Assembly (NCBI GenBank): GCA_029204225.1
Contig: CM055098.1
Coordinates: 52,470,728 to 52,534,727, forward strand
Reading direction: 5' to 3'
Source: Diphasiastrum complanatum
Lineage: Eukaryota > Streptophyta > Lycopodiopsida > Lycopodiales > Lycopodiaceae
DNA length: 64,000 bases
Of this stretch, positions 47,041 through 58,217 are shown piece by piece. The position numbers and the translations under genes are program-made. Below the pieces are notes generated by a model that searched no databases, was not told the origin of the DNA, and worked only from the letters and a program-made list of their open reading frames with translations. Position 1 is the stretch's first letter; every line of letters starts with the position of its first letter.

Positions 47041-48002
47041 CCGACGAAGACATTCGCGAACTCGAAGATCTGGAGACACAAAGCGCGAAAAGTTTCGCAA
47101 ACACAAAAGTCAAAGCGGTTCGCAAACATGAAAGTCAAAGCAGACGAAGATGAACGGTTCGCGAACACAAAAGATTCACGAACGAGAATCTTTTGCGGTC
47201 CAGTACGAGAGAAGGCAAATGACCGAAACGAAACCTTCTCCTGCTTGCATGCTCCAAAGAGTTCCAGCAAGATCATGCAAGTATCCAGAAGTACAGATAT
47301 CTGATCTGATGATATGACGTCAGCAGATACCTTTTAGGTCGTGCCTAATCTGCCACTCTTGTGATTCCCTGATTAGTTGTAGATGTTTAATTACTCTAAT
47401 CTTAGATTCACATAGAACGACCATACTTACTAGATGATACTTGACATATAGATCAACAAAATACACATACAATGTAAGGAAGTAGTCTGATGCTAGTAAG
47501 CAATCAAGACGAAATACAGACAACAAGTCAGCCTTCATGCGATACGAGCCCTGTGTGATTAGGATCCATAGAGATCCAACTGTCCGCTAGTAAAGCGAGA
47601 AGATTACTCGCGAGAGAACCGTTTTTCTCCCACGCCAACGCACTGCGTGGATTTGCATGCAGTGCTTGAAGAAAGCAGAGGAAGATCAATATAGATAATT
47701 TCTCTTGTTGTGTCAGATCTCGAATGCAAATGCTTCTGCTGTTAATCGTGTGTCTGAGTTTTTTTGTTCATTTTTTAATTCCGCACGTTGGTTGAAACTA
47801 TGTTGAATGCTGCATTAATTTTATAAATGTAGATCAGCAGAGCCTGACTACATTCTGGAGGATTGTAGGAGTGATTCAGCTGGCAGTGTCCAATGATCGC
47901 ATTTGAACTCCATCCGAATCAGAACAGAGGATTGTGGTTCGTTCGCGAAAGCTTCGCGATTGCGAAATCCAAATCGCGATTCACGAATCCTGAACCTCAT
48001 CA
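47041..48002 (+). repeat. 3' LTR of copia B, 5'-truncated
   Basis: 962 bp matching the 5' LTR from about base 55 onward. The missing start coincides with the loss of RNase H, so one deletion probably removed both. Confidence 0.9.
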
Positions 48003-48165
48003 AAAAGGCCAAAAGACCTGTAAATAGAAGGCCAAAAGATCTGTCTTGTAACAATATAAATACATGTGCACTACTCGTTGTAACACACTCAATCAGAGAC
48101 ACAACAACGAGATAAGACAACAAAAGATGTATATTGATAAATCAGATTCAGAGTTATATAAAAGT

Positions 48166-48783
48166 TAGAAGATCTAATCAAAAGAAATGCATTAGCCTTA
48201 ACCAAAACTGATTCTAGTTTTCTATCATTGTCCTCTGTGAATCATCTGCCTTCTGCCCGTTGTGCTGTGCCTTCACGCTGCAGGCCTTCGCTTTTTGCTT
48301 AAAGACCCTTTTAAGTTTTTAAGGGCAGTGTTGCCTTTACACTAAGATCTGAACGTTAACCACAGTTAGTATGTCGTACAACAATGAAATTGATATCATA
48401 ACATTTATCAATAGCATCCAAAACTAACGATTTCCACAACAAATGCAAAGATGCGAGCAAAATCAAGATAGAAATCCCATAAAATGATCTCCAAACCAAC
48501 AACGAATTACTCAACCTTCTCCTTCACAAATTTTAGCTTATTTATAAACATGAGAGATGATTTTCTCCCATTTCTTTAAAATCATATAGCCAAAAATAAC
48601 AAGTATGAACCCTACACTATCAATTTTGGTCCATATGGGGAGGTGGGAGGAGTGGGAATGCTAACCCATTACCCCAAACCAAAGTGAAAATAAAGAGTAT
48701 TACAAAATGGACTCTTAGTGGTGGAAGCCATGTCATGAACCTACTCCAACCTTGGAATGAGAGGGCTCTCAACTACTATCATA
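48166..48783. other. No recognisable gene
   Basis: AT-rich spacer between copia A and the next LTR element. No motif is seen. Confidence 0.35.
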
Positions 48784-48788
48784 CTAAC

Positions 48789-49278
48789 TGTTACGACCAT
48801 ATTCGGTTAAGGACCTGGAATAGTCCTAATATGGTAGACCGGCCCTCCAGTGTTCGAGTTTATTGGTCACACCTAGATTTTATTCCATGTCGAGGCCTAT
48901 TGGTGACTAGTAAGCCTGAGAGGACCCAGACACTCTAATTGGGACATATGGAGTAGCGCATGTACGTGTGACTGATATGGGCAGGAAGTATGCATGTAGA
49001 GTTGTAACCTATTTATAGTTGACCTGCATGGGAATTGCATGTGCTCATGCACAGGATCCTACTTTCTATATATTGAGGTAGTGATTATTCCGTCGACGAC
49101 TTGGTCTAGGTTACCTGATGAGCTCTTCTCCTCTTGCTGTCACATTGGCATGGCTTGGGGGCTAGATTCAGGAGGATTCTCCAGGAGGGATCTAGGTTTG
49201 GTTGGGTGGTTTTGCTCCATTGTCTCTCTTGTGTTTTACTATCCTCATCTTAGGGGATTGTCCCTAGTGGTCTTTACA
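48789..49278 (+). repeat. Left LTR of the non-coding element
   Basis: 490 bp. The right half is nearly identical to 51,773-52,013 (for example CATGGCTTGGGGGCTAGAT and GGGGATTGTCCCTAGTGG). Confidence 0.9.
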
Positions 49279-49279
49279 T

Positions 49280-49292
49280 TGGTATCAGAGCC
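49280..49292 (+). promoter_or_regulatory. Primer-binding site, initiator-Met tRNA
   Basis: TGGTATCAGAGCC lies one base after the LTR end. Confidence 0.9.
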
Positions 49293-51772
49293 CGACTAAG
49301 ATGTGGTTTTTGGATGGGATGGAGAGAAGTTCTACATCAAATTGGAATTGGAATGCACTTGGATTCACATCCCGGGTGGAGTGCTGTTTTTTCAAGGGAA
49401 ATTGGGTTTGGATTCACTAATTCTTGTTGAGCATGCTTTTCAAACTTGGTGGTAGAGTGTTTTTCTCCTTGTTTGATTTTATTGAGATGCTGTGAATTAG
49501 TGTGGAATTCATTCTTATTTTATGAAGCCTTGAAAATTTTCCGTTTGAAGTAGAATGGTTCAAATCTGTTTTTTTTGGATGAATAAATTGCATGAATCCA
49601 TAATGTTTGGACAGTTCAGGATTCAGATTTGTAGCAGAATGTTTGTTGATAGATTGATGAGAAATCGATTTATCCTGTGTAAATAAACTGATTGCTACTA
49701 GAAATCTTGAAATTTTTGGTTGCATGTGAGGATGTCTGGTTTTGTAAAACTAATCCTCTTGTAATTTATGCAAACTGAAAAACTGAAAACATGGAATGGA
49801 TTTGGAAATTGCCGTTCTTCTAGAAAAACAGATAAGGGTTTGGATTAAGAATTGCATGCAGTAGAACCCTGTTTCAGTTGCTAACCTTCTGCCAGATTGG
49901 TTCAATCATTTCCTTTTGGGATTAATGCATGAATGATAGTCAGTTCTGGGTATCTGAACTAGAGTTCCTGCAATAATATCAGCAGTACAAAGGTGTGTTT
50001 ATCACCTTTTCTGGGTGCTGGATAGGTTATTGAAAAGAGGTGGTGTTGAACACCCTGACTGGTAGATGAGTTGAGCGGCTATTGGACGCTTTTTCAAAGC
50101 ATAAGCTGTTCTGAGTGAGGGCATTAAGGAAACCCGTGATTGCCTTGATTAGCTGAGCTATTGGCTGCCAGTGTTGCTTGGATAGATCAGATTCCTGGTT
50201 GAAACAGCTGTAAAGCTGATGGATCCCTTCTGGTTATTGATTCTGCAAAGGATCAGCTGAAGCAACTCACTGATGGCGATCAGAGGGGCGCACCTTTCTG
50301 TCTGTTCACTTAGTGAAGAAGAGATGGGTTCTCGGTAGTTGAAACTAGCTGCATGGCACGATCTTTCTCTGTTTCTGCTTGAAATAGCTCTCTCTTACTC
50401 GTGTGGGTAGTCGCGATTCTGCATACTGTAAGGAGAAAAGAGATGACTTGATCTTTTGTAGCAGAGGCAACCGTGGGAGAAACGAACGGAGATGGGATGG
50501 CAGATGGCCCAGAACAAATCTCTCTCGCTCTCCTGGTTTCTTCCTCGCGATGGCGGCTGTCGCAGCGTGCAGCAGCTGACCTTCTCTTTGCTTTTGCAAA
50601 GTCCTTTTCAGGGTCTGGAAAGGGGGAGGCCTTTATTGGCTTTGCATGAAGTTTTTTTCACTTCTTGCTTTCCTCCGGTTGCATGGTAAAACATGTGAAT
50701 TGAAGGTCTCAATTAGTTCACTTGAGTTGTGCATGTCGGTCGATCTAGATTTTAAGAGCTTGACATGTAGTGACTTCAAATAAAGTTTTCAAAAGTGATT
50801 TTGGAGACTCGCCAAATTTGAGTTACTAGCTTTCAATGAGAGGAATTTTGATTCCTTTGGGCATGTGTGTCAAAGCAGTAGACTCGGTTTCGGATATTGT
50901 TTTCCGGTAAAAGAGGTAGAAAGAATTTGGTTTTTTCTTCTCTGTGGACAATATGCATGTATAAAGTCCTTATCAACTTGTTAATTACCTGTAAGCCTAG
51001 TATTTTAAGAACTTAATATTGTTATTTTTGTGTCAAGCGGTATTAATCGGTTAAAATTTTATTAAACCGATATTGACAAAATAATGGTAGTGGTTTAGTT
51101 CTCCAGGCAAGTACCCAGTTAGTGGAATTTTGGGTTTTTGGTACTATGCTTTTTATCGGTTTAACTCTGGAATAGGAACATTCCCAGTAAATTGAGTTAA
51201 ACGGTAATTTGAATGGTTCTTCCTTTTCGACTTCGGAGCTACACCGATAGGTTATCCTAAAAGATTTGGATCTTTAGGATTGAGGAAACTAAAGCTTTTC
51301 AGATACTTGTTAAAGTGAAAAATGAACTATGAGATATTCATGAATATGGGAAGCGTTGGTAAAGATTAAATTAAGATTCACTAATACCAAGTACCATTTA
51401 GTTATGGATTGGATCAGTGGAATAAAGCTTTAATCTGAACCTTTTGTCCAAAGATGTCTGTATAAGTCAGCCTAATCTTAGTTTGTGCACTAAGATCTGA
51501 AGTAGGTTGATAGGTTGAAGGAATTTTGTGGATAAAAGTATGATGGTTGGAAAACTTATGATGTGGAATTATTCACTTCAGAGATTTCCCAGGTATGTTA
51601 TTTACTTAAGAGAAATAGAATCTTCGGTAGTTGAGTTACAAGATTCTCAGTGAGATATGTGAGTAGCATATGCGGATTTTGGAGGAATCTGCCAGTTAAT
51701 GATATATGTGTTTATGTACTGGGTCATAGTGAGATTATTTTCATATGTGCACGATTAATCTTGTGTGGATCT

Positions 51773-52013
51773 AATGTGCTCATGCACAGGATCCTACTCT
51801 CGATATATTGAGGTAATGATTATTCCATCAACGACTTGGTCTAGGTCACCTGATGAGCTCTTCTCCTCTTGCTGTCACATTGGCATGGCTTGGGGGCTAG
51901 ATCCAGGAGGATTCTCCAGGAGGGATCTAGGGTTGGTTGGGTGGTTTTGCTCCATTATCTCTCTTGTGTTTTACTATCCTCATCTTAGGGGATTGTCCCT
52001 AGTGGTCTTTACA
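51773..52013 (+). repeat. Right LTR of the non-coding element, 5'-truncated
   Basis: Similarity to the left LTR begins at ATGTGCTCATGCACAGGATCC and runs to the terminal CA. The first half of the LTR is missing. Confidence 0.88.
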
Positions 52014-52018
52014 CTAAC

Positions 52019-53037
52019 TATGCTCATCCTATCATTTTTTGCTTGTCTAATTTAAGTCAAATGGAGGCCAAACTTGTACATAATGTTCATCAAACTTTTT
52101 CAAGCGTGTGTAAGCCGTGATCAAATAAATATTTTTATTATTTTTAGACATGTATTTAAAGTGGTTGACTCTGAGTCCCACAAAATAGCCTTAAGGATTT
52201 AGGGGCATACACAGACAAAGTGATCAGCATGTTAATTTTAATAATTGCAAACTTTTATACTAAACAATAGATGTGTGACTATCATTGCATTGAGGTCAAA
52301 GGGGCACAATGCCTACAAGATGCACCCTCTCTCCCTCTTCCCCCTAGACATATAGAGAGAGACTCCAAAGATGCTAGTTACATGCATAATGCTCATCCTT
52401 AATGAACCCATGGAGGCTCCTCCATAAATCAACGTGGACAACTATTTTGCACCCACTTGCTTGTCATGGAACACCATGCTCATCTCGAAACTCACCCCAC
52501 GCCGAAACAAGCATGCTCATCTTGGGAGGTCCAATTTTCCTCCTCCCCAAACAACCATGCCTCATCCCTGACCTCATACTACTTCAGGCTTTAAACTTGA
52601 AACCCCCGTCCGTGTCCGTGTCCGTGTGGGCAGGCCCTCCCCCTCCCTCTTTAATCTCTGGGTCGCTTCTTCTCTTTCATTTTTCTGTTGTCCTTTTGGC
52701 TCTGCTTTGCTCTTCTATCCACTGCGCGCGCTCTCCAGCGCCACTGTACCGATACATGCTTGTAAATACGCTCAGATTTAATTTGATTTTGTATTGCCAT
52801 TCAGGCTGGGATGCCGGTCTGCTGTATAGTTTGTAAGCACTGTATTTCCTTCTCTGCAGAACGCGCCTCATTTTGAGCCCATTTTTGCTTCATATTTCTT
52901 ACTTTCTTCTTCTTTGGTTTGTGCAATCCCTCAATAACAAAAGAAAGTGTGTGCGATAGATCCAAGCTTGCTTGTTGCGGGGGTTTTGTATCTTAAATTT
53001 GCATTAGTTTGGTGTCGATTGTTGGGGATAAGCGGAG
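52019..53037 (+). promoter_or_regulatory. Upstream region of the charged-protein gene
   Basis: It holds CT-rich stretches (52,326-52,350), a short GTCCGT repeat (52,607-52,628) and a TATA-poor CT-rich zone. No other gene is visible, so the promoter and 5' leader of the gene at 53,075 most likely lie here. The transcription start cannot be placed. Confidence 0.4.
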
Positions 53038-53056
53038 TTAGGGTTTTAGGGTTTGG
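53038..53056 (+). promoter_or_regulatory. Double telo-box in the 5' leader
   Basis: TTAGGGTTTTAGGGTTTGG ends 18 bases before the ATG. Telo-boxes (AAACCCTAA) are typical of plant promoters and leaders of translation and ribosome-biogenesis genes, which hints at that regulon. Confidence 0.6.
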
Positions 53057-53074
53057 TGGAGCAAGAGATCTAGG

Positions 53075-56000
53075 ATGGTCGGAGGGGGATCCAGGAAGGA
53101 CATTGGATTGCCGGCAATAAGCAGCACCAACATATTTGCCGCGCTTGAGAGCCGCCGCAGAAAGTCGAGCAGGAAGAGGCTGGAAAGGAACTCCTCGGCA
53201 GCAGGAAAGGAAGGCAGCAGTGAGGTGCCTGCTCAGTTCTGGGCGCCGTCTCCAGTGACTGTCAAATCTTGGGCTGATGTCGAGGATGATGACGATTACT
53301 ATGAGACTACGGCACCACCACCTTCATGGCCTTCTGAGAGACCCGCAGAATCTGTCGAGGTTCACAAGGAGGGTTTAAGCCAAGGAGAGGTGAGTATTCT
53401 TTACTCAGTTTATCATTTCATCGCATTTTTAGCTTCAAAAGATGGGGGCAGTAGCTGATTTGCATAAATTTTGCTACTGCGTCATGCTTGACGCAGGCTC
53501 AAATCCCAGCTGCTGTGTATTAGGGATATCTCGAGCCCTGTCCTCCAAATTTGGCTTGGCCTGCAATGTACCGTGTATGAATTTTGTGCAAAGCGACTAC
53601 TGATGCAAAAATAAAAGGCTTAAGCAAGACCTATGTTTTTAAACCTTAATCGTCATTAGCCATCAGACTCTTGGACTTTGAAACAGACAGCTGTTTCTTT
53701 GTTCTTGCTCTTGTATGTCCTCATTTGTGCATTAAATTTGAGTCAAAACTCTTGACCTCAAGCAGAGGAAGGGAAGTACTCACCAACTCACCACTTATTG
53801 GAGGATAGTTGTTTCGTTGTTGGGGCATTCAATTTGTCGCATTGACTTGTTGTCTTCTCCAGATCCATAATAACAGTCTTTGATTTTGATGAATATGATA
53901 TAGCCTTTGAATTTGACGAATATGATATAGCCTTTGAATTTGATGAATATGATTAGGGCAGTAACGAGATTGTAGAAACCAGGAAAGACTTTTCCTTGTA
54001 TTTTGCAGGACGCTATTTACCAGAATATCCTGCTTTCTAAGCATATGTTACACGCCGTGCTGCCCTGTGGCATGTTACCGTGGCATGTTACCGTTTTCTC
54101 TATTTTATTTCAATTCTCAGGGAAAGCACTGAGTTTTGTATCCCAGGCAAATTTTTTGGGAAGGGATGCCACTGCCCTGAGGCAGGGTCTTTCACCCTCA
54201 CGAGGGGCCTTCTGACACTTCATGTAAAGAGTTTCCAGGGTGCTTCACAACCTCGTAAAGTCCCCTCCCTGGGACTTTACTCTATACCATAGGCTCCTAG
54301 TACTGCAATCAAAGATTATTCACAATATATTTTAACCAAGCCTGAAGTTCACATTGAGGAGATGAATAAATTGGGAAGAACTGATTAGTCATTGTGTATC
54401 TCATCTGTCTAGGTCTTATATCCCACGCGTATTTATAATCTTTTGTAATGAAAACTATTACTAGTGTGAATGTGTGGATTTCTCTGATCTGACTTAATTG
54501 GACTGTGGTTCTTTTTATGTAAATGAGCTGGAGATGAGTTATGCATTGGATTTGGATTCGATAACACCCAAAATTTTCGGTACAGTCAAATATCTATCAT
54601 TAGTAACCATACATTTCCTAATCCCTAAGTCGTGTCATTCAAGATGTTCCACTTCGCAGTATTGTGTTTTTTGGATTCTACTGTCCATCATAAATGTTGT
54701 CTCAGTATTAGTGTTTTAGTATTATTCTTCAATCTCAATATAAGTTGGTCCTTTCCAGCTTTGCCCTTTAACTAAAACAATACTATCAAGATTACTTTCA
54801 AATCTTCCTCGATTTTTCAATATAGAACTAGAACTTGTTCATTTCACTTTCAGTGTCTTTTCTTTAATAAACGTATATTCTTGCCATAGAGCATACAGTT
54901 GATTTTCATTCAACTATCAAACTGACGAAATACTTCTTCAAGCGCTTCATCCTCAAAAAGGTTTATAATGTCCTTTTAGCCAACAAGTCCTTGTCAAAAA
55001 CTGAAATGACATCACATTGTTGTCCTCAAACCAATTGAGCTGGTGTCTCTACTGTAGCAACTTTGTACCCATATATATATGCCCACATATTGCAACGTGG
55101 TTTTGTGACTTTTGTCACCAAACTGCTGTCAGTACTTCAAAACAATCGTGATTTGAAAGGGTTCTGTATTGGTTCGAATCAATTTGAATGGATTCACGAT
55201 ATGAATTGAGAAACTAATGGCATTATTTGTCTACTTTTATTGGCTCCTTGATTTTTTGTGCAGCGTTATGTCAAGCTTTATTACATAAGCAGTTATTACT
55301 GCATTCACTACTTAGTTCTGGCTAAATTCTACTATGTAGTAATAAATTACGACCCTTGACCACACTAATCTGGAAAAAATCCCTGCTATTTCTTTATTAC
55401 AGGAAACAGAGGGTGAAGATGATGCTGAGGATGAAGGTGAGGATGATGCTGAAGAGGAAACTGAGCTCGAGGCTGCAGACACTGTGTCCATAGAACTGAT
55501 TTCACCATTTTCAACAGCTCCTTCCACTCCTGTTGTTCGGGAACCGGAAAGACAACTCTCTAAGAAGGAGTTGAAGAAGAAGGAACTTGCAGAACTTGAT
55601 GCAGTCTTAGCGGAGCTTGGACTTTCAAAAAAACCTGAGGATGGTAGCATATTCTTTATGTGCAGCTTGAATGCCTTGATTGTTTTGAGTTGTGCATTTT
55701 TTGTATTTTACTGAGTGAGGAGGGTTTGAGCACAAAGAAGCTTTACTGTTAGGCATCCATAAACTTCAGTGAGACATGAGGTGGGTGTTGAAGAAAGTCT
55801 TTTTAATCTTTCACATAATAACAAAGAATCATGATACTAAGCCCCCCAAACCCATTTCTGAATTGGAAAAAAATTTGATTTTTGAAATAGAAGTGTAGTT
55901 TTTGTTGTTTTGTTAGCGAATGATTAGAACTTGGAAATCAAATTCAAATCAACTTAATTTTTATTGACTGGAGATCTTGATTTTTTAGCAACAAGACAGT

Positions 56001-57689
56001 AGCATGTGTTCAGAGGTGAAAGTTTGTCACTTTATTTTGTTGTTCTGCACCAGCATGGTGACACAAAATCTGTGTGTTATATTGTTCTATGTGCAAGAAT
56101 CTTTCCACTAGCTTGATCTTCTAGATGACAAATTTGTCCTGTCTCAAATTTGTATATAATTGCCATTATCAGGCCATCTCTACAACGAAAGTTGTATACT
56201 TAGGCCTGAGTGTGATAGATTTGAAATATTGCTCTATGCTTTAGGAAGAAAACTTACCCAGCCCTGGAAAGGATCTCAATAGTCTGGTTTCTTAAAAGTT
56301 TGACTATCATTATTTCTGTAACTTTTGCTAATGTAGCTACATTCTAGATCAGAACTAGAACGCCAACAATGGTACGCACTACATGGTGGTGGTGGGATGC
56401 CATACTATTTATGTATATGGAAAATGCTATTTATTCCTGGTGTGATGCAGGCATTTTTTTTGTGGATTTTTATGCACTTCTATTCACAATATTATAAGAT
56501 TAGTTGGTATATAAATGTTCATGTATTCAGGAAACAAAGCTTTATTTTCAAAGTGATTTATCAGAAAGTTTGATCTCCAGTTCAGCTGCATGAAACCCAA
56601 AATATATTTAGAGATCCTTCTGAGCTGCTTGTTAGCAGTTGGGCATTATGTAGCTAGATGAATGCATGAAGTCATGTTATATCAACAAATGCAGACATGA
56701 GGGTCCGGGCCGGACGCGGGCATTCCGCCTCCGGCGTCTGGACCCGGACGCGTCCGACCCCCGGACGTGGGGTCAGACGCGTCCATATTTTATTTTTATT
56801 TTTTTTATTTTTTTAACACAATCAAAAAAAAAAAATAATGGATGCGTCCGGGGACCCGGACGCACTCCTGGCGCGTCCAGACGCGGACGCGGGTTCGCGT
56901 CCGGGGTCCGCCACCTTAGCAACAAAGCAATATACCGAACTACAGTAGTGAGAAAAATTTCTTTTTCTTCTGAGTTCCAACTTATGATGATGGAAAGTGA
57001 ACTCATCTTTTTTTGTGACTCTTCTAGTAGCTTCAGAAAGTTGATGTCCTTGTATATTGATTGGCATTGCTGGAGTGGTCATGTTTCTTTTGGTTCCTTC
57101 AGCTATTTCCTAGAAGAGATCAAGCAAACCGTTCGATGTTTTGAAATTGTTTTGTGGTGCTTGTCCTTTTGTGGAACTTTATGGGTTTTTCCATCGAACA
57201 TCAGGATTCAGGTATGACTTCAACTTGTAACATAGATATGAGAATCATTGTACCATATTTGTGATTAAGATACATCATAACGATTTTCTCTGAAGGGGAT
57301 GCAGACCTTTCCTGAGACATCTTACTTTCTAGAGTTTTTCTGCCCAGCTTTTTTTAGGTTAAAATGCTTGTGCTAATTTGTCAGAATTGTATCTTGAAAG
57401 CAATTTCAACCCCAAAATTCCCCCCCCAATCATCAATTAAAATTTTTGTAGATTGTTCTTGTGTTTCATATTCTTGTTTTCTTTAAGTTCTGTTTGGACG
57501 TCTCAATGTCTCAAGGTGGTTTCTGATATGTAGAATATATGTGGGGTTCAAACTGTTTTGCACGCGTATTTTTTTTGTATCAGTTATTTTTTAGTATTTC
57601 ATATTCAAGTACCAATTGTACTTTATTCACTATTGCAAGACAGGTTCTGTTTCGTAGGTAACATTTTTGTACGTGGTGTTTTTTTGTAG

Positions 57690-57754
<65 letters not shown>

Positions 57755-58217
57755 TAATGGTCTAACAATGGAAATATTTATTGGCTCGACTTTCGTAGGT
57801 TATGATGCTTCACCTGTGGAAGAAAAGAAAATAGAGGTGAATACTGATGAGAACGGGCAACTTGAACTCAAAGGAGGTAGTGCTATTGTACCAGAAAGTA
57901 AGACTTCAAAGAGAAGGAAAGCAAAGAAAGAGAAGTCCTTTAAGGAGGGAAAAGATGGGGAGATCTCTATGTCTGTTGACGTCGAAACTGAGAGAAAAGA
58001 TGAGGAAAATGGGCTCGAGAATGGACAAGTAAGTACTGTTCCAGCCGATCCAAAGGAAGTGTTGAAGAAGCTTGCATCACTGAAGAAGAAAAGATCTATG
58101 AAAGATAGTGATGCGGCAGCAAAAGCAGCAGCAGCTGAGGCCTCTGCCAGGGCAGCAAAATTTGCAGCTGCAAAAAAGAAGGAAAAGAATCATTATAATC
58201 AGCAGCCAGTAAGGTGA
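53075..58217 (+). CDS. Three-exon gene, charged low-complexity protein of unknown function
   Basis: The exons I infer are 53,075-53,389, 55,403-55,643 and 57,799-58,217, giving 324 residues. The donors GAG|GTGAGT and GATG|GTAGCA and the acceptors TTACAG|G and TCGTAG|GT keep the frame (phases 0 and 1). Residues 1-105: basic patch RRRKSSRKRLERN, then FWAPSPVTVKSWADVEDDDDYYETTAPPP. Residues 106-185: acidic run (EGEDDAEDEGEDDAEEE), then QLSKKELKKKELAELDAVLAELG. Residues 186-324: Lys-rich segments and an Ala-rich helix near the end (DAAAKAAAAEASARAAKFAAAKKK). It resembles an uncharacterised conserved plant family. The charge pattern suggests a nuclear or nucleolar, nucleic-acid-associated protein, but this is inference. 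Intron 2 carries a GA tract and a GC-rich inverted repeat. Confidence 0.75.
53881..53955 (+). repeat. 27-bp tandem repeat, ~2.8 copies, in intron 1
   Basis: The unit TGAATTTGATGAATATGATA plus TAGCCTT repeats at 53,881, 53,908 and 53,935 with one or two changes. Confidence 0.85.
54255..54280. repeat. Perfect 10-bp hairpin in intron 1
   Basis: GTAAAGTCCC, a six-base loop, then GGGACTTTAC. It lies in a GC-richer patch (54,160-54,290) that looks like transposon debris. Confidence 0.75.
56697..56925. mobile_element. GC-rich inverted-repeat element in intron 2 (MITE-like)
   Basis: Two GC-rich arms (56,700-56,785 and 56,840-56,920), full of GGACGCGTCC-type motifs, flank an A/T-only core. The right arm, reverse-complemented, shares GGACGCG, GCGTCTGGAC and related words in the same order with the left arm. 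It stands out sharply from the AT-rich intron. I found no clear target duplication. Confidence 0.5.
57692..57751 (+). repeat. (GA)30 microsatellite in intron 2
   Basis: 60 uninterrupted bases ending 47 bases before the inferred acceptor at 57,797-57,798. Confidence 0.97.

Larger units (their letters stand above)
42263..48002 (+). mobile_element. Copia element B, nested, TSD AAAAG
   Basis: It starts TGAAGAAACAAAAC and ends CCTCATCA. AAAAG occurs just before (42,258-42,262) and just after (48,003-48,007), and the surrounding copia A LTR is continuous across the site. The order is 5' LTR, initiator-Met PBS, gag, protease, integrase, RT, then a deletion that removed RNase H and the first ~55 bp of the 3' LTR. 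Many stops and frameshifts are present. The LTRs differ by roughly 5 percent by eye, so the insertion is not recent. Confidence 0.93.
40085..48165 (+). mobile_element. Copia element A, host of nested copia B
   Basis: A left LTR starts with TGTAGAACAATTGATC at 40,085. A related LTR starts at 41,668 after a polypurine tract. Between them only an RNase H remnant survives, so nearly all of the interior is gone. The right LTR is split by element B (42,263-48,002) and resumes at 48,008, where GCCAAAAGACCTGTAAATA continues the sequence seen uninterrupted in the left LTR near 40,722. The right end near 48,165 is where similarity to the left LTR stops, so the true LTR end is not certain. Confidence 0.8.
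48789..52013 (+). mobile_element. Non-coding LTR retroelement, TSD CTAAC
   Basis: It starts TGTTACGACC and ends GTCTTTACA. CTAAC precedes it (48,784-48,788) and follows it (52,014-52,018). The left LTR (490 bp) is followed by an initiator-Met PBS. The right LTR survives only as its last ~240 bp. The 2.5-kb interior (49,293-51,772) has no open frame with recognisable gag or pol, so this is a non-autonomous, LARD-like or fully eroded copia-type element. Confidence 0.88.

Noticed and set aside
49417-49725. 102-codon minus-strand ORF inside the non-coding LTR element
   Set aside because: No domain, and the antisense orientation and composition match random AT-rich sequence.
53440-53570. tRNA-derived SINE with a GGCTCAAATCCC B-box-like motif
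   Set aside because: The A-box and a tail are not convincing, and no target duplication was found.
56666-57217. 183-codon plus-strand ORF in intron 2
   Set aside because: It spans the GC-rich inverted repeat and has an A/T homopolymer core; the peptide is not protein-like.
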